Shown here piece by piece: positions 45,280 through 59,282 of a stretch of DNA of 64,000 bases. Made by a program: the position numbers and the translations under genes. Origin of the DNA: Blakeslea trispora. Lineage: Eukaryota; Mucoromycota; Mucoromycetes; Mucorales; Choanephoraceae. Within the stretch, counting starts at the first letter, position 1. Each line of letters begins with the position of its first letter. Where the stretch lies: NCBI GenBank assembly GCA_025331445.1, contig JAIWNE010000123.1:1-64000 (forward strand), in the 5' to 3' direction. Below the pieces are notes generated by a model. The model was not told the DNA's origin and did no database searches. It saw nothing but the letters and a program-made list of their open reading frames with translations.

Positions 45280-47297
45280 ATGTCTTTCTTTACGAAGCTA
45301 CCTCCTCAAAACGACTATGGGCAATTCAAGGTTTCGGATATGCTTGACCATACTTTTATACAATCTGAGCTTTGCTTTGATCAGGAACAAAAACCTCACA
45401 AAAACTTAAACTTGCTGTCTCAGTCTAAAGATGAACTCAGCTGTGCACAACAAACAGATGCAGTATTTTCATTTCAAGATGGTGTCTCAAATGACAACGT
45501 ATCATCACAATGGGTCAAGCAAGAATCAAGTGAATACAATCAAGATATCAATTGTAAGTACCTTTCAAATAATGCATGCTTATGTGATCTAATTGATTTT
45601 TTGTGATTCCTTTTGTTTACACATACACCTTTCCTACAAAAAAGTTTTATTTGACTATAATGATATGTCAAACACTCGCAGCATGAAAGAAAACTGTGCA
45701 AGTGTCAGCACTGTTAACTTAGGCGTCTTTGAAACCAAAAATCCAGCTGCCCTTGGACTAGACTCAGCATCATCTCCGTCATCATCTACAGCAACTGATG
45801 ACAATAATTTGTTTTTCTACAACCATCAGCAGATGAATTCAACTCGTTGCTTCTCCCTTGTAGATTCAGAAATCGAATCACTTAATCAGATAGGTGCAGG
45901 CCATCTCTCCCAAAACTGTGCCTATCCACCTTCACCTCACAGTGAGCACAAAAGCGTTCAAAACACTCTTTTTGTTGATGAAAGAAATACATACGCACCA
46001 TCTTTAGATGATTATCCAGCATCCACTACTAAGATTTCGATGCCGACACATTATGATTCTAACTATTGTGCGATCTGGCAAAACAGTATCCAGCCTCACC
46101 AACAAACATCTACAATCAGTAAAGATGTTCAATCAAGTTGCCATAGTGTTCCTTTTGCTTCAACAAAGATGGCCACACCTGACTTGCACTCATATTCTGA
46201 GAAGAACACCAGGAAGCGCTCTATTGTAGACGAAATACTACAAGATAACATATGTATGTTATCGATTGCATCCAGCTTTAGTGAACCCATTCCTACAGTA
46301 ACTACAGCTCGACATTGGACGCAATCTCATGAGATACAATCTTCCTTTGGATCGCCTTGTAAACGAAGTAAATCGCTTCAAAGCAGCGCCGTTCCTCCTT
46401 CAATAGAAAATGCAATGTATAACACAGTCTCGAATGTCTCTCAAAATTGTCCTTCTCATTTGAGTACACATCCTCATCATACATCAGCTAAAAGTGATGT
46501 CTTACGCACCGAAAGCCCCATAGGAAGTCTATCCAGAAATCACAATAATTCATCAACAAGCCGCATATCATCTACCCCAAAACCCGAGATAGAAAACCTA
46601 TCCATACTAGATACATCATCTGCCAATCAATATATGCTCCCCAGCAGCCATTTCTTGTCAGACGGTAATCCGTAGGCTCATAGAAATTACATGCTACATA
46701 TTAATACTAACGCTCACTTAATTTATAGCTATGCCTCGCAGACAAAAACTACGCTACGAAGGTGATTATTATACACCTAAATGGGTTCGATTTACTGGTC
46801 ACCTAAAAGAAGGATATTGTGATATTTGCCATCCTGGTAAATGGCTTCAGCTCAAAAACAGCGCCTACTGGTAAGAAATACCGACAAGGAATCAGATAGT
46901 TTTCGTTTACAGCATACTAAGTATAAACATATACCATAGGTATCACAAGCAGTTTTATCATGGTATATCATCTGTATCTGGCAAACCTTTCATGAAACCA
47001 ATGGAGCAGCGCATGGGAAAAGGCGATGTTATTGAGGGACTATGTCATCAGTGCAATCGGTTTGTTCCTGCCTGTAATGGAAAGAAAAAGAATAACTACA
47101 TGTTGTGGTATCGGCATGCTCATAAGGTTTGCGGTCTTTTTTTATTCAATGTCACGGTGCATACATCTAAACTTTACTGCTGTGTTTTTTTTATAAAATA
47201 GTGTCATTTGTACGATAAGCCCAAAGCTGTTACTTCCCAAAATACTGTTGTGACCAACACATCATTTTCTCAGGAAGCTATTTTGCCTCAGAGCTAA
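45280..47297 (+). CDS. Zinc-binding transcriptional regulator with Rua1-type C-terminal domain
   Basis: Five exons (45280-45553, 45645-46664, 46729-46870, 46940-47126, 47202-47297) give 572 residues. The first ~430 residues are Ser/Thr/Asn-rich and disordered. The C-terminal ~140 residues match the Rua1 C-terminal domain: LRYEGDYYTPKWVRFTGHLK, EGYCDICHPGKWLQLKNSAYW, YHKQFYHGISSVSGKPF and GLCHQCNRFVPAC, with paired CxxC groups for zinc. Rua1 of Ustilago maydis activates a secondary-metabolite cluster; related domains occur in many fungal regulators such as Mug26. Nuclear DNA binding is expected. Targets are unknown, and no metabolite cluster is adjacent. The long upstream non-coding region may carry its control sites. 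Confidence 0.8.
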
Positions 47298-48347
47298 ATA
47301 GAAGTCTCTTCTTTTACTTCGAAATCTGGTTTTTGACCAGTACTTGTAAACACCTTCATCCTTTGTATACTCTTAATTGCTTTCATCATTTAATATTTAA
47401 TCCAAACAATCTGCTTTCACGAGCAGGGTAAACAAATCGGTTGTATATCTTGAAACTTATCTATTTACAGCCATAATTAAAATAATCTACAAAGTTTGTT
47501 ATGGTAAACCTTGTCAATACAATACTATAGAGATTAATTCATAGGGGGGAGTTAAGCTATTATTATGTTTAAGAGAAAGCTTCAATATATTCAATCATAG
47601 GCTAGTCAGTTTCAAAAGGTGAATGGACTGTTTCCTGCAAAAAGCAAATTAGTTTCTGCTTCACTATTACTGAAAGACATAACATTGCTTAGAGGATGAC
47701 TCATTTGATCCTTTAGCTATTGTTGTGCTGAACAATGTTTGTTCAGCTATCTCTTTTTCTTTTGACCAACAAAATATAGGCATTTGCATATTGCTAGCCA
47801 GGAATGCAATATAAAACTTGATGCTTATTTTATTCAACTATTCTAGAATCAAACAAACCTTTGGCCTTTCATAACCTTGGTTCATTGGATAATCTAGCCG
47901 CATTCTAGAACATTGAAAAGCTTTTTAAATTCGCATGCACTATTTGATAAAGCATTCAATTCTCTATTGTCATTAAAAACTCATATTTTTTTTTACACAA
48001 GCAAACTTTAAATCCTCGCACTACTTTCCCAAACTTTTTAGTGTAATATGAAAACTCATTTAAGTTCGAGTAGAAACTTTGAGTAGTATTTTGGATCTTA
48101 AAATCAAACTGATATCCCGAAACAAAGAGATACATAAAGAAGAATAGCCTTATTGTGATGACTCTCTGGCAGAATCGTAACTAGTGTCTAGATAAGACAA
48201 AAGAAAACAAACTAGATACACAACTTTTGAAAAGCAATCATGCCAAAAAAAATAGGTACGGTGCGCCCACTTTCAGTTTCTTTTTTGAAATCAACAAAAT
48301 AGCCATAGGTCGCTGAAAGGTAGGACATGGTTAACCAGGTACTGAAA
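47298..48347. other. Intergenic, gene-free
   Basis: 3' side of the Rua1-type gene, then AT-rich spacer with nothing recognised. Confidence 0.5.
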
Positions 48348-49230
48348 TCAATGACAATCTAGTGGAGTTATGTAACAATAAAGAAAAATAAACGGAAGAA
48401 AAAAGAAGACAAAAAGGGGGTGTAGGAAGATTATTCTTATCCCGGCGCGGTGGAGAGTCTGTAGAGTAGGTTTAATGGAAGAGGTGTTTACGATGAGTCT
48501 AATTGTCTGGTCAATGATTGTATCTGGGGCTATCAGGATGGAATTAAAATGTAATTTCCAGTACACCCGCCATATTGCCCAATGACTAGTGAGAACTACA
48601 GTAAGAAAGTGATATCTAGAGATGGAAGGCGAGTATGGTATTCTTTGCTGTAAGAGAGTGTCATATATATCAGGAGGCTGCAAAAAGTAAAAAGGAAAAT
48701 AGACAGTGAGTAACTCAACCCATATACCCCACTGGATTGGGCAGCTCACAGTAAAGTGTCATTGGTTGGAATTCACTATACTCATTATAGTAAGACGACT
48801 GTTAGAGGGAAACAACTATTGGAAGATTTGGTAAGCCAGAAAGTGGAGTAGAATGTACCAAAACAGTTTTAATGTCTGCTGTGGGATATGGATCCTGCGA
48901 GTGAGTGAACCCGGTAGAAGGTATTGTCGAAAAGCAATAGAAGAATATCATCTCCAAAGATTATAACTGGCCAACTGTTGTTATAGGGAAGAAAGGTCTG
49001 CCCGAGTGAGTCTTACAACAGTAGGGTTAGAGAGGTGTTGGGACACAAAAGGAAAATATTTCATGGAATAATCGGCTATTACTTTTCGATAGAGCCAGAA
49101 TAAGAGAGAGGGAAGTGGCTATATGCGCTTGACCGGCGTATGCTAAGTTAGTGAATTTCAGGAAGAAGGTGAAATAAGGATGACACAGCGATCTGAGTGT
49201 GTCTATAAAGCCAGTGATCATTTGGTACAT
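48348..49230 (-). mobile_element. LINE 3' relic
   Basis: A 133-codon minus-strand frame (48348-48749) continues the post-RT zinc region. The upstream remains read HFTVSCPIQWGIWVELL after an in-frame stop, then SHWAIWRVYWKLHFNSILI and PDTIIDQTIRLIVNTSS. This is the conserved tail of Mucoromycota-type LINE polyproteins (WAIWRxxW). A second fragment at 49027-49230 (LRSLCHPYFTFFLKFTNLAYAG) is probably an earlier part of the same copy. Stops and frame changes break the element. Confidence 0.62.
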
Positions 49231-50094
49231 GCACAGAGATTCGACAAAGTGAGAAATGCAGTGATAGCGAGAGATGAATGTGATCCAAAGAGGAAGGAAT
49301 ATCTACTGCACCGCTGGTTCGTTAAATTGCTCTGTCTGGACTAGTACCTACAGCAGGTTGCGTGAGGTATGACCGCTTCTCTATTTCTTTGTAGTGCAAG
49401 GAAACAGTATCTCATTATTCGCTTTAGAATAGCTTGTATTGAATGTCATACTATAGCTAATTCCGAGTTTTCATAAAGCATAAGAAGAGCGCTTTCTGAA
49501 TTAATTTTTGAGGTCTTTGATATGACTTGATACAGTTTGATAACTGGCTTGTTTGAAGAAGAAAAAATAAAGAGAAATCAGTCATTGGAGCTAGATTACT
49601 GGGTTATGTTCTTTCCAGCAAACAGCGATACACCAGACAAGAGATTGAACAAGAGTAGAAATATAAATGAGTTGAAAATAAACCAGAGCTTTTTCAAGAA
49701 CATTGCAAATTGTATCTCAATCTTCCGTTGTGAGTTCATCCCAGTAATGCCTGAATATACGACTATGATGGGGGTGTAAGAATTCTGGATATCCGGTAAG
49801 TTTTGCAAATACAACATTCGATATTCATTATGAATGTCTTTCTCTTTTGTTTTATACATTTTCTTCTCTTTTCTTTTCTTTTGTATACTATATTCTTCAA
49901 TATGAGTAGATCTTCCGAGAAACCATACCCTTTTCATTATATTGCTCACTGTTATTTTCAGACCTCATTTCTTATTGATTTTACTTTCGACTTTTTCTTA
50001 GAGAAAAAAAATCAGCTCACAAACTAATTTAATTGGTCTATAAATAAGCAGAACTGCTCCAATCTGAAATTGAAAGCTGCATTATCTGTGCCAA
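49231..50094. other. Intergenic upstream of ERO1
   Basis: AT-rich spacer. Open stretches at 49537-49779 (+) and 49596-49949 (-) overlap antisense and lack protein character. Confidence 0.45.
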
Positions 50095-50102
50095 TATAAA
50101 AA
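50095..50102 (+). promoter_or_regulatory. TATA box of ERO1
   Basis: TATAAAAA, overlapped at its left by CCAAT, lies 91 bp before the ERO1 ATG. A T-rich tract fills the remaining leader. Confidence 0.45.
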
Positions 50103-50193
50103 GGACACATAGGAGTCATTTTCTAACTTGTAACTTTTTTTTTCTTTTTTTTTTCTTTTATTTATCTTTACCTTGAATTATTAAAGCTTAATC

Positions 50194-52293
50194 ATGCAAC
50201 CAATTAAGCTATTACTGTACAGTGCTAGCTTTGCTTGTTTAGCTATCTCACCTTCGTTACAACATACAGCCAAGGGACCTCAGCACCCTTTACAAGAACC
50301 AGCACCTGTTGAATTTGTTGAAACTGTGCTGCAAAACAACGCACCAAAAGATTATTGTAACGTGAGTAAAGAAACAAGCAAAATAAAAACGACATGTGTT
50401 TTGACAGTTTATTCCATATTAGCCTCAAGGTCAGATCAAAGACACTTGCTGTGACTATCAAAGTATTGAAGGCATTCAATCAGACGTATTCGAAAAGATT
50501 CAAGATTTAGTGAGGACAAAGTTTTTTCGATATTACAGAGTATGCTGGTAGAGATGAAATGGAAATTACTTGAGACTCATCTCTATTTAATAACATCAAG
50601 GCTGACCTTTGGAAAGAGTGCCCTTTTTGGAATGAAGATGCACTCTGTACAAACCGTGACTGTTCCGTAGCAACAACAGACGAAGTAAGGAAAACAAAAG
50701 CAATGAATGCGCAGAGCTAATGTGTTGCATGACAAATCAATAGAATCTACTACCTGCTGATTGGAGGAAAGATGCATTGAGTAAAATTCAATTACCAGCA
50801 AAGGGATTAGTAGGACAAATTAAATCCAAGCAACGTGTGTGTGTGTAACTCAAAAAATATGTCTTTGTAGTTATATCAGCCATTTGATCAATGCTCATAT
50901 AAAGACCAAGACTTTTGTTTAGTAGACGATCAGCTAGATTCAGATAGTAAGAAGAACAAGGACGAAGAAAACAGAACTGTTTATTGACTTGATCTTCACA
51001 TTAGGCGTTGTATATATTGATTTGACAGAAAACCCCGAACGATTCACTGGTTATGCAGGTCCATCTTCAGCTAGAGTTTGGAGAGCAATCTACGAAGAAA
51101 ACTGTTTCGATATTGTACATCAGATGACAGAAGGCTGCGAGACTTGCAATAATATCATGAATTTAGGGCAGAAGCAGCTCAAGACATCTATACCAGCTCA
51201 ATCTAAACTTAAGAGCAATCCATTTGCACATGTACCTGAGAAGAAGGACGAATTACATCAGTTTCTAAACAACTTGGCTGAAGAAGCAGATGGTGGGCTT
51301 CAAAGCAATGACGAAGTATGTTTAGAAAAACGTGTCTATTATCGATTGATTTCGGGACTTCATTCTTCCATCTCGATTCATATCTGCAACGAGTGGTTTT
51401 ATAGAGATACTGGCGTATGGGTAAGAAAAAGAAAATGAGGGCAAATTACAAAGAGGGAAGAGGATGATCTGAACTATTATCTATTTTAAAGGGCCCCAAC
51501 TTGGATTGTTTTGTCAACCGTATTGGATCGCATCCTGAGCGCTTGCAAAATGTTTACTTTGGTTATGCTCTTTTGTTAAGAGCTGTCAAGAAAATGGGCC
51601 CCTATCTGGAAAGATACGAATACCGCACCGGAAGTGATGAACAAGACAAGCAGATCCATGGCATGGTACAGGATTTGATCAAGAGTACTGAGGCTTGTTC
51701 ATCCACATTTGATGAAAAATCAATGTTCAATGGCCCTGATGCAGTTTTACTTCGACAGGAATTTAGAGATCATTTCAGAAACGTCTCTAAAATCATGGAT
51801 TGTGTCGGATGCGAGAAGTGTAGATTATGGGGCAAAATTCAAACTGTTGGTTTGGGTACTGCCTTAAAGGCTTTGTTTTCTTATGAAGACAACACATTAG
51901 AGTAAATTATATACCTTTGTTTGAACTGAAAGAAAAGATACTGAAATTTATTTTTTTCTTAGCCCTATTCAAAACCCTAACCTTTTTGAAAGAGGCGAAA
52001 TTGTAGCACTTTTTAATACATTCAATCGATTTTCTGAAAGTGTTCAATCCATCAAAACGTTTAGAGACTTGTACAAGAAGAACATGATGCCCAAGGTAAA
52101 AAACAAGCAGAAATAAAAAAAAGGGAACTTTAGTTAAATGTTATCAACTTATTTACAGGAACAATCAAAATGGACAAAGGCTTTACAAGAAATTCAACAA
52201 GTATTGATTGTAGCTATCAAACAACTCAAAAGTTGGCATATTCCCATCCCAAAATCAATTGAAGTCTTAATCACAAGCAAATTGATACAATAA
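50194..52293 (+). CDS. ERO1: ER oxidoreductin ERO1
   Basis: Multi-exon gene with a signal-like start (MQPIKLLLYSASFACLAI). Ero1 blocks appear in order: GQIKDTCCDYQSIEGIQ, FFRYYR, ADLWKECPFWNEDALC with TNRDC (the shuttle cysteine region), YIDLTENPERFTGYAGPSSARVW, ISGLHSSISIHICNEWF, and FRNVSKIMDCVGCEKCRLWG. The last holds the active-site C-x2-C-x2-C next to FAD. A GLGTALKALF segment follows. The enzyme re-oxidises protein disulfide isomerase in the ER lumen using FAD and oxygen. Its C-terminus (PKSIEVLITSKLIQ) has no transmembrane helix. Its stop is 6 bp from the stop of the convergent RSAD1-like gene, so their 3' ends must overlap. Confidence 0.94.
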
Positions 52294-52299
52294 ATCTCT

Positions 52300-54345
52300 T
52301 TAATCTTTTCTTATCAATCGAGGCAAAATAGAATCAATCCTCTCCAAGCCTGCTTCAGTTGGCCTAATTCCACCTTCTGACCATTCATATTCCAACTCTT
52401 TTGGTACGTAACTGAACATCTGAGGATCTGTCTTGTTGGATTCATCTACAAGAAAGCCTGCTTCTATAAACATGTCTAATGCTTGTCTATCGATAAACTA
52501 AAGAAAAATGAGTGCTTCAATCGCTGAAAAGAATAAGAAATTTTACATCATCTAACGATTTCCCGTTCGTCATTGTTCTGAACCTTAATCTTGGAATACC
52601 CATACGTGTACGTAAACCGAACACAATCAGTTCCTAGAGAAAGAAAAAAAAAAAAGACAATAAGATGTGTGTCTATATTGATACATTCAAATATACCTCG
52701 GCCATGTCTTGTGATGAAATAGGCTGAAATTTACGTATACCCTCGCCCTCAGACTCACACAAAACCATGTATTTCTCAGGGTGAAATTCCTATAGATGCA
52801 ATTAACGATCGATTGTCTTTTCATTTCTTTTTGATTTTTTTTTCTTCTACTTACCCCGAATGTTCTTTCACGTACATGATCATTCGTCAATCTTCCGTGA
52901 GCGCCTGGTCCTATACCTAATTGGGAACAAGATTGCCATTAATATGATCTGGAAAAACGATTCAAGAAAAAAAAAAGTTTACTCGCCTAAAAAGTCCATG
53001 CCTTGCCAATACGAAAAATTGTGTCGACTGATCGACTGTTGATGCCTTGCGAAACTTGAGACTTCATATTGCGTAAATCCGTGTTGTTTGGCAACAGTGA
53101 TCGTATTCTCATACATATCAGCCGCTACATCTGAATCTGATATGCCCTTAACAATGCCCTTCATCACTTGCTTGTGTAGACTGTGAGAGACAAAAGCATG
53201 TTAAAGGAGTGTTTTTTTTTTTGGTTTATCAATTGCAATGTCATACGGTGTACTTTTCTCCAATGAAAGCTGGTACATTGAGAGATGGTCTCCTGCTAAA
53301 CCAAGTGCTTTCTTTTTTTTTTCAGCAAAATCAAAAACTTGGGCCAACTCATGTTCAATTTACCTCTAGTTCTCTCTGCCAGGCTTTTTTTCGTTTTCAT
53401 CAGATTTAAGAGAGTCAAAAAAAAAAAGAGAAAAATCTGATAGTCTTCTTACCTTCAGCTGTCTGTCCAGGACGAGCATAAATCATATCAAAAGTGACTC
53501 TGTGTGGTTGAAAGATTTCTTTGGCTATAGAATTGCCTTTGTAGCTTCATCTCCCGAATGATTTCGTCCCAACAACTTGAGATCGATTGAATTGAATGAT
53601 TGTACACCGAGCGAGAGTCGGTTGACGCCTACATCTCGAAACTCCTTAAGCTGGTCTGTCTCAATAGACTATATGTGACAAAGGAGGGAGGGGTGGTAAG
53701 AAAATGGAAATAAAATAAAACAATCTACATTACAGTGGGATTGGCTTCCATGCTGATTTCAGTCTGATCGTGAATACTTGTGTATCGACCTATTGTATTT
53801 AGAAGGTGACAGATGACAGATGACTGTTGCTGTTAAACAATTGCGATCTACAGTGTTGTACTTGATAACAAATGATACCTTAGCTAGGCCTAAAAAAACA
53901 TCATCAATTCACCCCTTAACCCCATCAGTTATCTCATATTGATCTGTATAGTTTCTGGGAGGCTTACTCGGCGTTCCTCCTCCAAAATAGATGGAATGAA
54001 GCTTTCTTTTCTCTAATTGATATGTAGGGTGGGTTAGGAAATAAGTCAACTCAGTTGCCATAGCATTGGCAAGTCGCTCATAAGGTGGATTGATGGGATT
54101 GATGTATTTGTTGAAATTACAATAAGTGCATTTGCTACACATACACAAGAATAAGTTCAAATATCAAAGAAGGCCTTCTAAAGATGATACCTTTCACAAT
54201 AAGGCCAATGGATGTAAATAGAGAATGGCTGTGCTATTGTTTTTTCTTTCAAGACTGTTTCAAACTTTGAGCCAATTTCAAGGAAGAGGGAGGACATATG
54301 ACAATTACCTTTTGTCTGTTGTCTCAACACATTAGATAATCTCAT
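52300..54345 (-). CDS. RSAD1: RSAD1/HemW-like radical-SAM protein, apparent frameshift
   Basis: Many exons from the ATG at 54343-54345 (MRLSNVLRQQTK). The radical-SAM cluster site is FSIYIHWPYCESKCTYCNF (CxxxCxxC, with the HemW/HemN Phe after the last Cys). Then follow IYFGGGTPSLAK, QTEISMEANPT, FRDVGVNRLSLGVQSFN, LGRNHSGDEATKAI, FDMIYARPGQTAE, HLSMYQLSLE, QYEVSSFARH, HNFSYWQGMDFLGIGPGAHG and a HemN C-terminal domain. The family is thought to insert or carry heme in mitochondria rather than act as an oxygen-independent coproporphyrinogen oxidase. At about 53525-53540 the conserved reading breaks: one frame gives ATKAIL then a stop, and the next gives IAKEIFQPHRVTF. Exactly one base appears missing. 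Confidence 0.83.
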
Positions 54346-56240
54346 TTCAAAATAAAAAAGACAAAAGAAAGGATATTTTTTTGTGTGTGTGACAAGGGAC
54401 TCCCTAAAAGTTGAAAGTCAGATAGCAGAGAGAGAGAGAAAGAGAAAGTTTAGCGGAGCTCTGTTTATCATCGTGTGGACAGCGTATGGTCTAACAAAGA
54501 TGACAATGTGTTCACACACTGTGTACGCTTCGTGTATAAATCGCATCTTTTTGAACAAGTTCATTATAAATTCATGTATAATCAATCTATTGTATCTCTT
54601 GAATGTATACAAGTACAAGTGCAATGAACGACTTTGTGCCATTTGAACGTTTTTCATCAAAGACACAATGTCTCTTTTCGATCATCAAATACGCAAGACC
54701 TGTCTGTAGTTACTTTTTTTTTTTGCCTCTGTTTAAAACAAGCAAAATTGCAACAATAGGAAGATCAAGACACAAATCACAATAAACTTCTTCTGCTTGC
54801 TTCGATTTTTCACTCAACTTTCTTGGTTTGACTGAGCTAAGCAAGGTAATACAAACCGTCCAATTTCACTGACAGAGATGGCTTTTTGTCTTCTTGCTCC
54901 CACAGAGAAAGTAAAGTCGAATGCAAGGAATAAAAAAGAAACAATTAATATAATATAGTATTGATTGCTTACTATTTCATAAACTAAAGAAAAAGTGATT
55001 TGTCTCATATTCGATTAAAAGCCTCTCTCTTTCTCTGTTCGATACAAGCTGATGCTGAAGCAACCCACCAAGTGGAATGTGATACTATTTCCCGAGATCT
55101 ATTCTTTTCTCTCTCTGTGCTATTTCTTTCTGTCTTGTCTTGTCTCTTTGTTTAACGTTGAGTTGGTAGATTGTCTTGTATTCATTTTGGTGATCTTTTT
55201 CTTGTATCATTTCCATATCTAGGAATTAAGTTTTTTTGTAGCTTTTCTTTGGGTCAAAGTAAAGCACAAATAAAATTGTGGCTAAAGAAACGTCAGTGCC
55301 TAAATGCAATTAATTGATTGAACATAAACATATGATCAAAAGGGCAAAAGATCAATACACTGTCTTTGTTAGGGTCTTGAGAAGCAGGTAATATATTACC
55401 GTTCGCATAATTTATTAAATGAAGGATATGTGTCTATCGAGAAACTCACCTGACATTTAAATTGATCCTATCTTGCTGCTTTAAGTTATCACAATGCTGA
55501 TTGATACACACACGTATAACAAGATCATGACCATATAGTTTTCAATGATGGTGAAGGAAGGGGAATAATGAGCCAATCATACCACACAGAATGCTAGCTG
55601 TTTCAAAAAAAAGTGATTAAAAAGAAAAAGCATGGTAAAAAAAGGAAACTAAACAGTTGCTACAAGTCAAGCGGAATGAGTGAGGTTGTGTACCGGCCAA
55701 CAAACAAACTTTAACATGTTGTAACATTTCTTTATTTTTAATCATTTCAGTGAGTTATAAATAATTTTTCTTTTTCAAAAAAAAACCGATTTAACTTTGT
55801 GTATGCGATAGTCTATTGTAGCTTTAAGAGAGAGAGAAAAAACACTAGCGCTTGTATAACAGTTGATGTTGGTTCGAAGTTCCAAAGTGCAACTTTAGGT
55901 TACCTTAAATGGAGAAAGCACGAGCAGCTAAAATCCATTGCCTAATTTATTCACATGAAGTTAACATTGTTCAATTTAATAATAGCTTCTAAAACTCTTT
56001 CTTGGTTTAACAATCAGAATTCAGCCTGTTGTAAAAAAAAAAAAAAACTTTCTTTATTTCTTATTCTTAGATGGGCATAAGGTTGATTTTAATAATAAAA
56101 TTTGGAGGGAAAAAAAAAAAAGAGATATTGAGGCCAGCGTAAACATTAGGAACAAAGGGTATCTAGTAAATAATTAAATAGGTAAAAAAAAAAGGGGGGA
56201 AACATAAAACAGTATAGAAATCAAGGCCAGTATTGGTCTA
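54346..56240. other. Intergenic, gene-free
   Basis: AT-rich spacer of 1.9 kb. A minus-strand open stretch at 54814-55008 (MRQITFSLVYEI...) and a downstream KKKK-ending stretch could be pieces of a small gene, but splice sites do not join them in frame. Long A and T runs occur near 56030-56200. Confidence 0.45.
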
Positions 56241-57969
<1,729 letters not shown>

Positions 57970-59282
57970 CACTTTGATGAAGAAAAGAACTATTTGTATT
58001 CGAGAAATAGTAAATCAAAAGAAAAGAAGAAAAAAAAGTCAAAGAAATAAACGAAAAAAAATCAAGGATTGTCTGTCTTTTTTATAGTTGTCTAGAAAGT
58101 GTATCTAATGTAGATTTTGAAGGTCGGACAGTCCGGAGGCGTATGACATTTATGCCTCTTTTTTTTTTGTTCAAGATAAAGTTAAGAATCTTGACCCACC
58201 AAAAAAGAAAGAGAGAAAGGTTAAAAGGTACAATAGAGTTATTGCTTTGATCGATCGAATACTTTGAACCTCCCCCCCCCATTGATCACGTAAGGAATAG
58301 TCTTTTTTGGAAAAAACAGAATATGGGTTGTAACAGTTTCAAAAATCGCATAATAGTATTTATTGCTTCGATCTACATAGGATACAATGGTTCTCTCTCT
58401 CTCCCCCCCTTTTTTTTTTTTTTGCTTCCTAAATTAGCTTTATTTGTTCATCTACTTTAATTCATTGTCTCCCCCCAAAAAAAATATATATATCGTAAAC
58501 AATTAATTACTATGTTTTTTCTTTGAATTAATGTATATTAAACTAGATTGAAATACCATGATTTGCAATAGTTGTGACACAATTGGATAGCCGTGTAGCA
58601 AGCATGACTTTTTTCAGCTTCATATCTACAACTACAATACAATAAAAGCTTATTGCAGCATTGTTCCAGTAAATTAAGATCATGTTAAGATTTGAACTTT
58701 AAGAGTGCATAGGATATATATGGAAATATAGGAGAGGGCTCAGACACTTTTTCATTATTGTCTTTAAGTTACAATTGTTATTTTCCTCGATCGATCCCTA
58801 TACAGCTGTACAACACACATTTTCTCAAAAGTCAAAAGTTACGCTACAAATTACTTTTTTGAACACTGTTAGATTCCCTTTTGTTTTGAATTAGCTAGTG
58901 TTTTAAAGTTTATGAATATGCAACAAAATAAGAAAAAGTAAAAAAGATTATCCCCTTTTTGATGCTGAGAATCAAAGAGAGAAAGTTGATTGATCAGCAT
59001 TGACTGAATGAATTGCGCGGTGATAACGAAGCGAATATTCAAGAAAAGTTGGTTAAAGACACGTCAAGTAATCCAAGACTTGTGAATGCACTGACACTAT
59101 GTTTAGCTGCACACTACTTTAACCATCAGAATCTAGATAGGAGGTGGCTCTTGTACCACGTGGATCCTTCTACTTTTACAGTAAATGACGGCATTAAAAA
59201 AAAAATACTATTTTGTACCTGTCATTTTTTTTTTATTTATTAGCATACAAGAAAGATATAAAACAAAAAACAAAAAAGAATT
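57970..59282. other. Upstream region of bHLH gene and 3' side of KRS1
   Basis: AT-rich, with C9-C10 and T runs (58271-58280, 58404-58421). A + strand stretch at 59013-59243 has no relatives. No gene called. Confidence 0.45.

Noticed and set aside
49537..50027. Overlapping sense and antisense frames upstream of ERO1
   Set aside because: They overlap each other, are Phe/Lys-rich and lack any domain or promoter context.
54814..55008. 64-codon minus-strand frame with a hydrophobic segment
   Set aside because: Splice sites do not join it in frame to the neighbouring coding-like stretch; no family recognised.
55860..55890. GGTTCGAAGTTCC as a possible tRNA T arm
   Set aside because: No D arm, anticodon arm or acceptor stem could be built around it on either strand.
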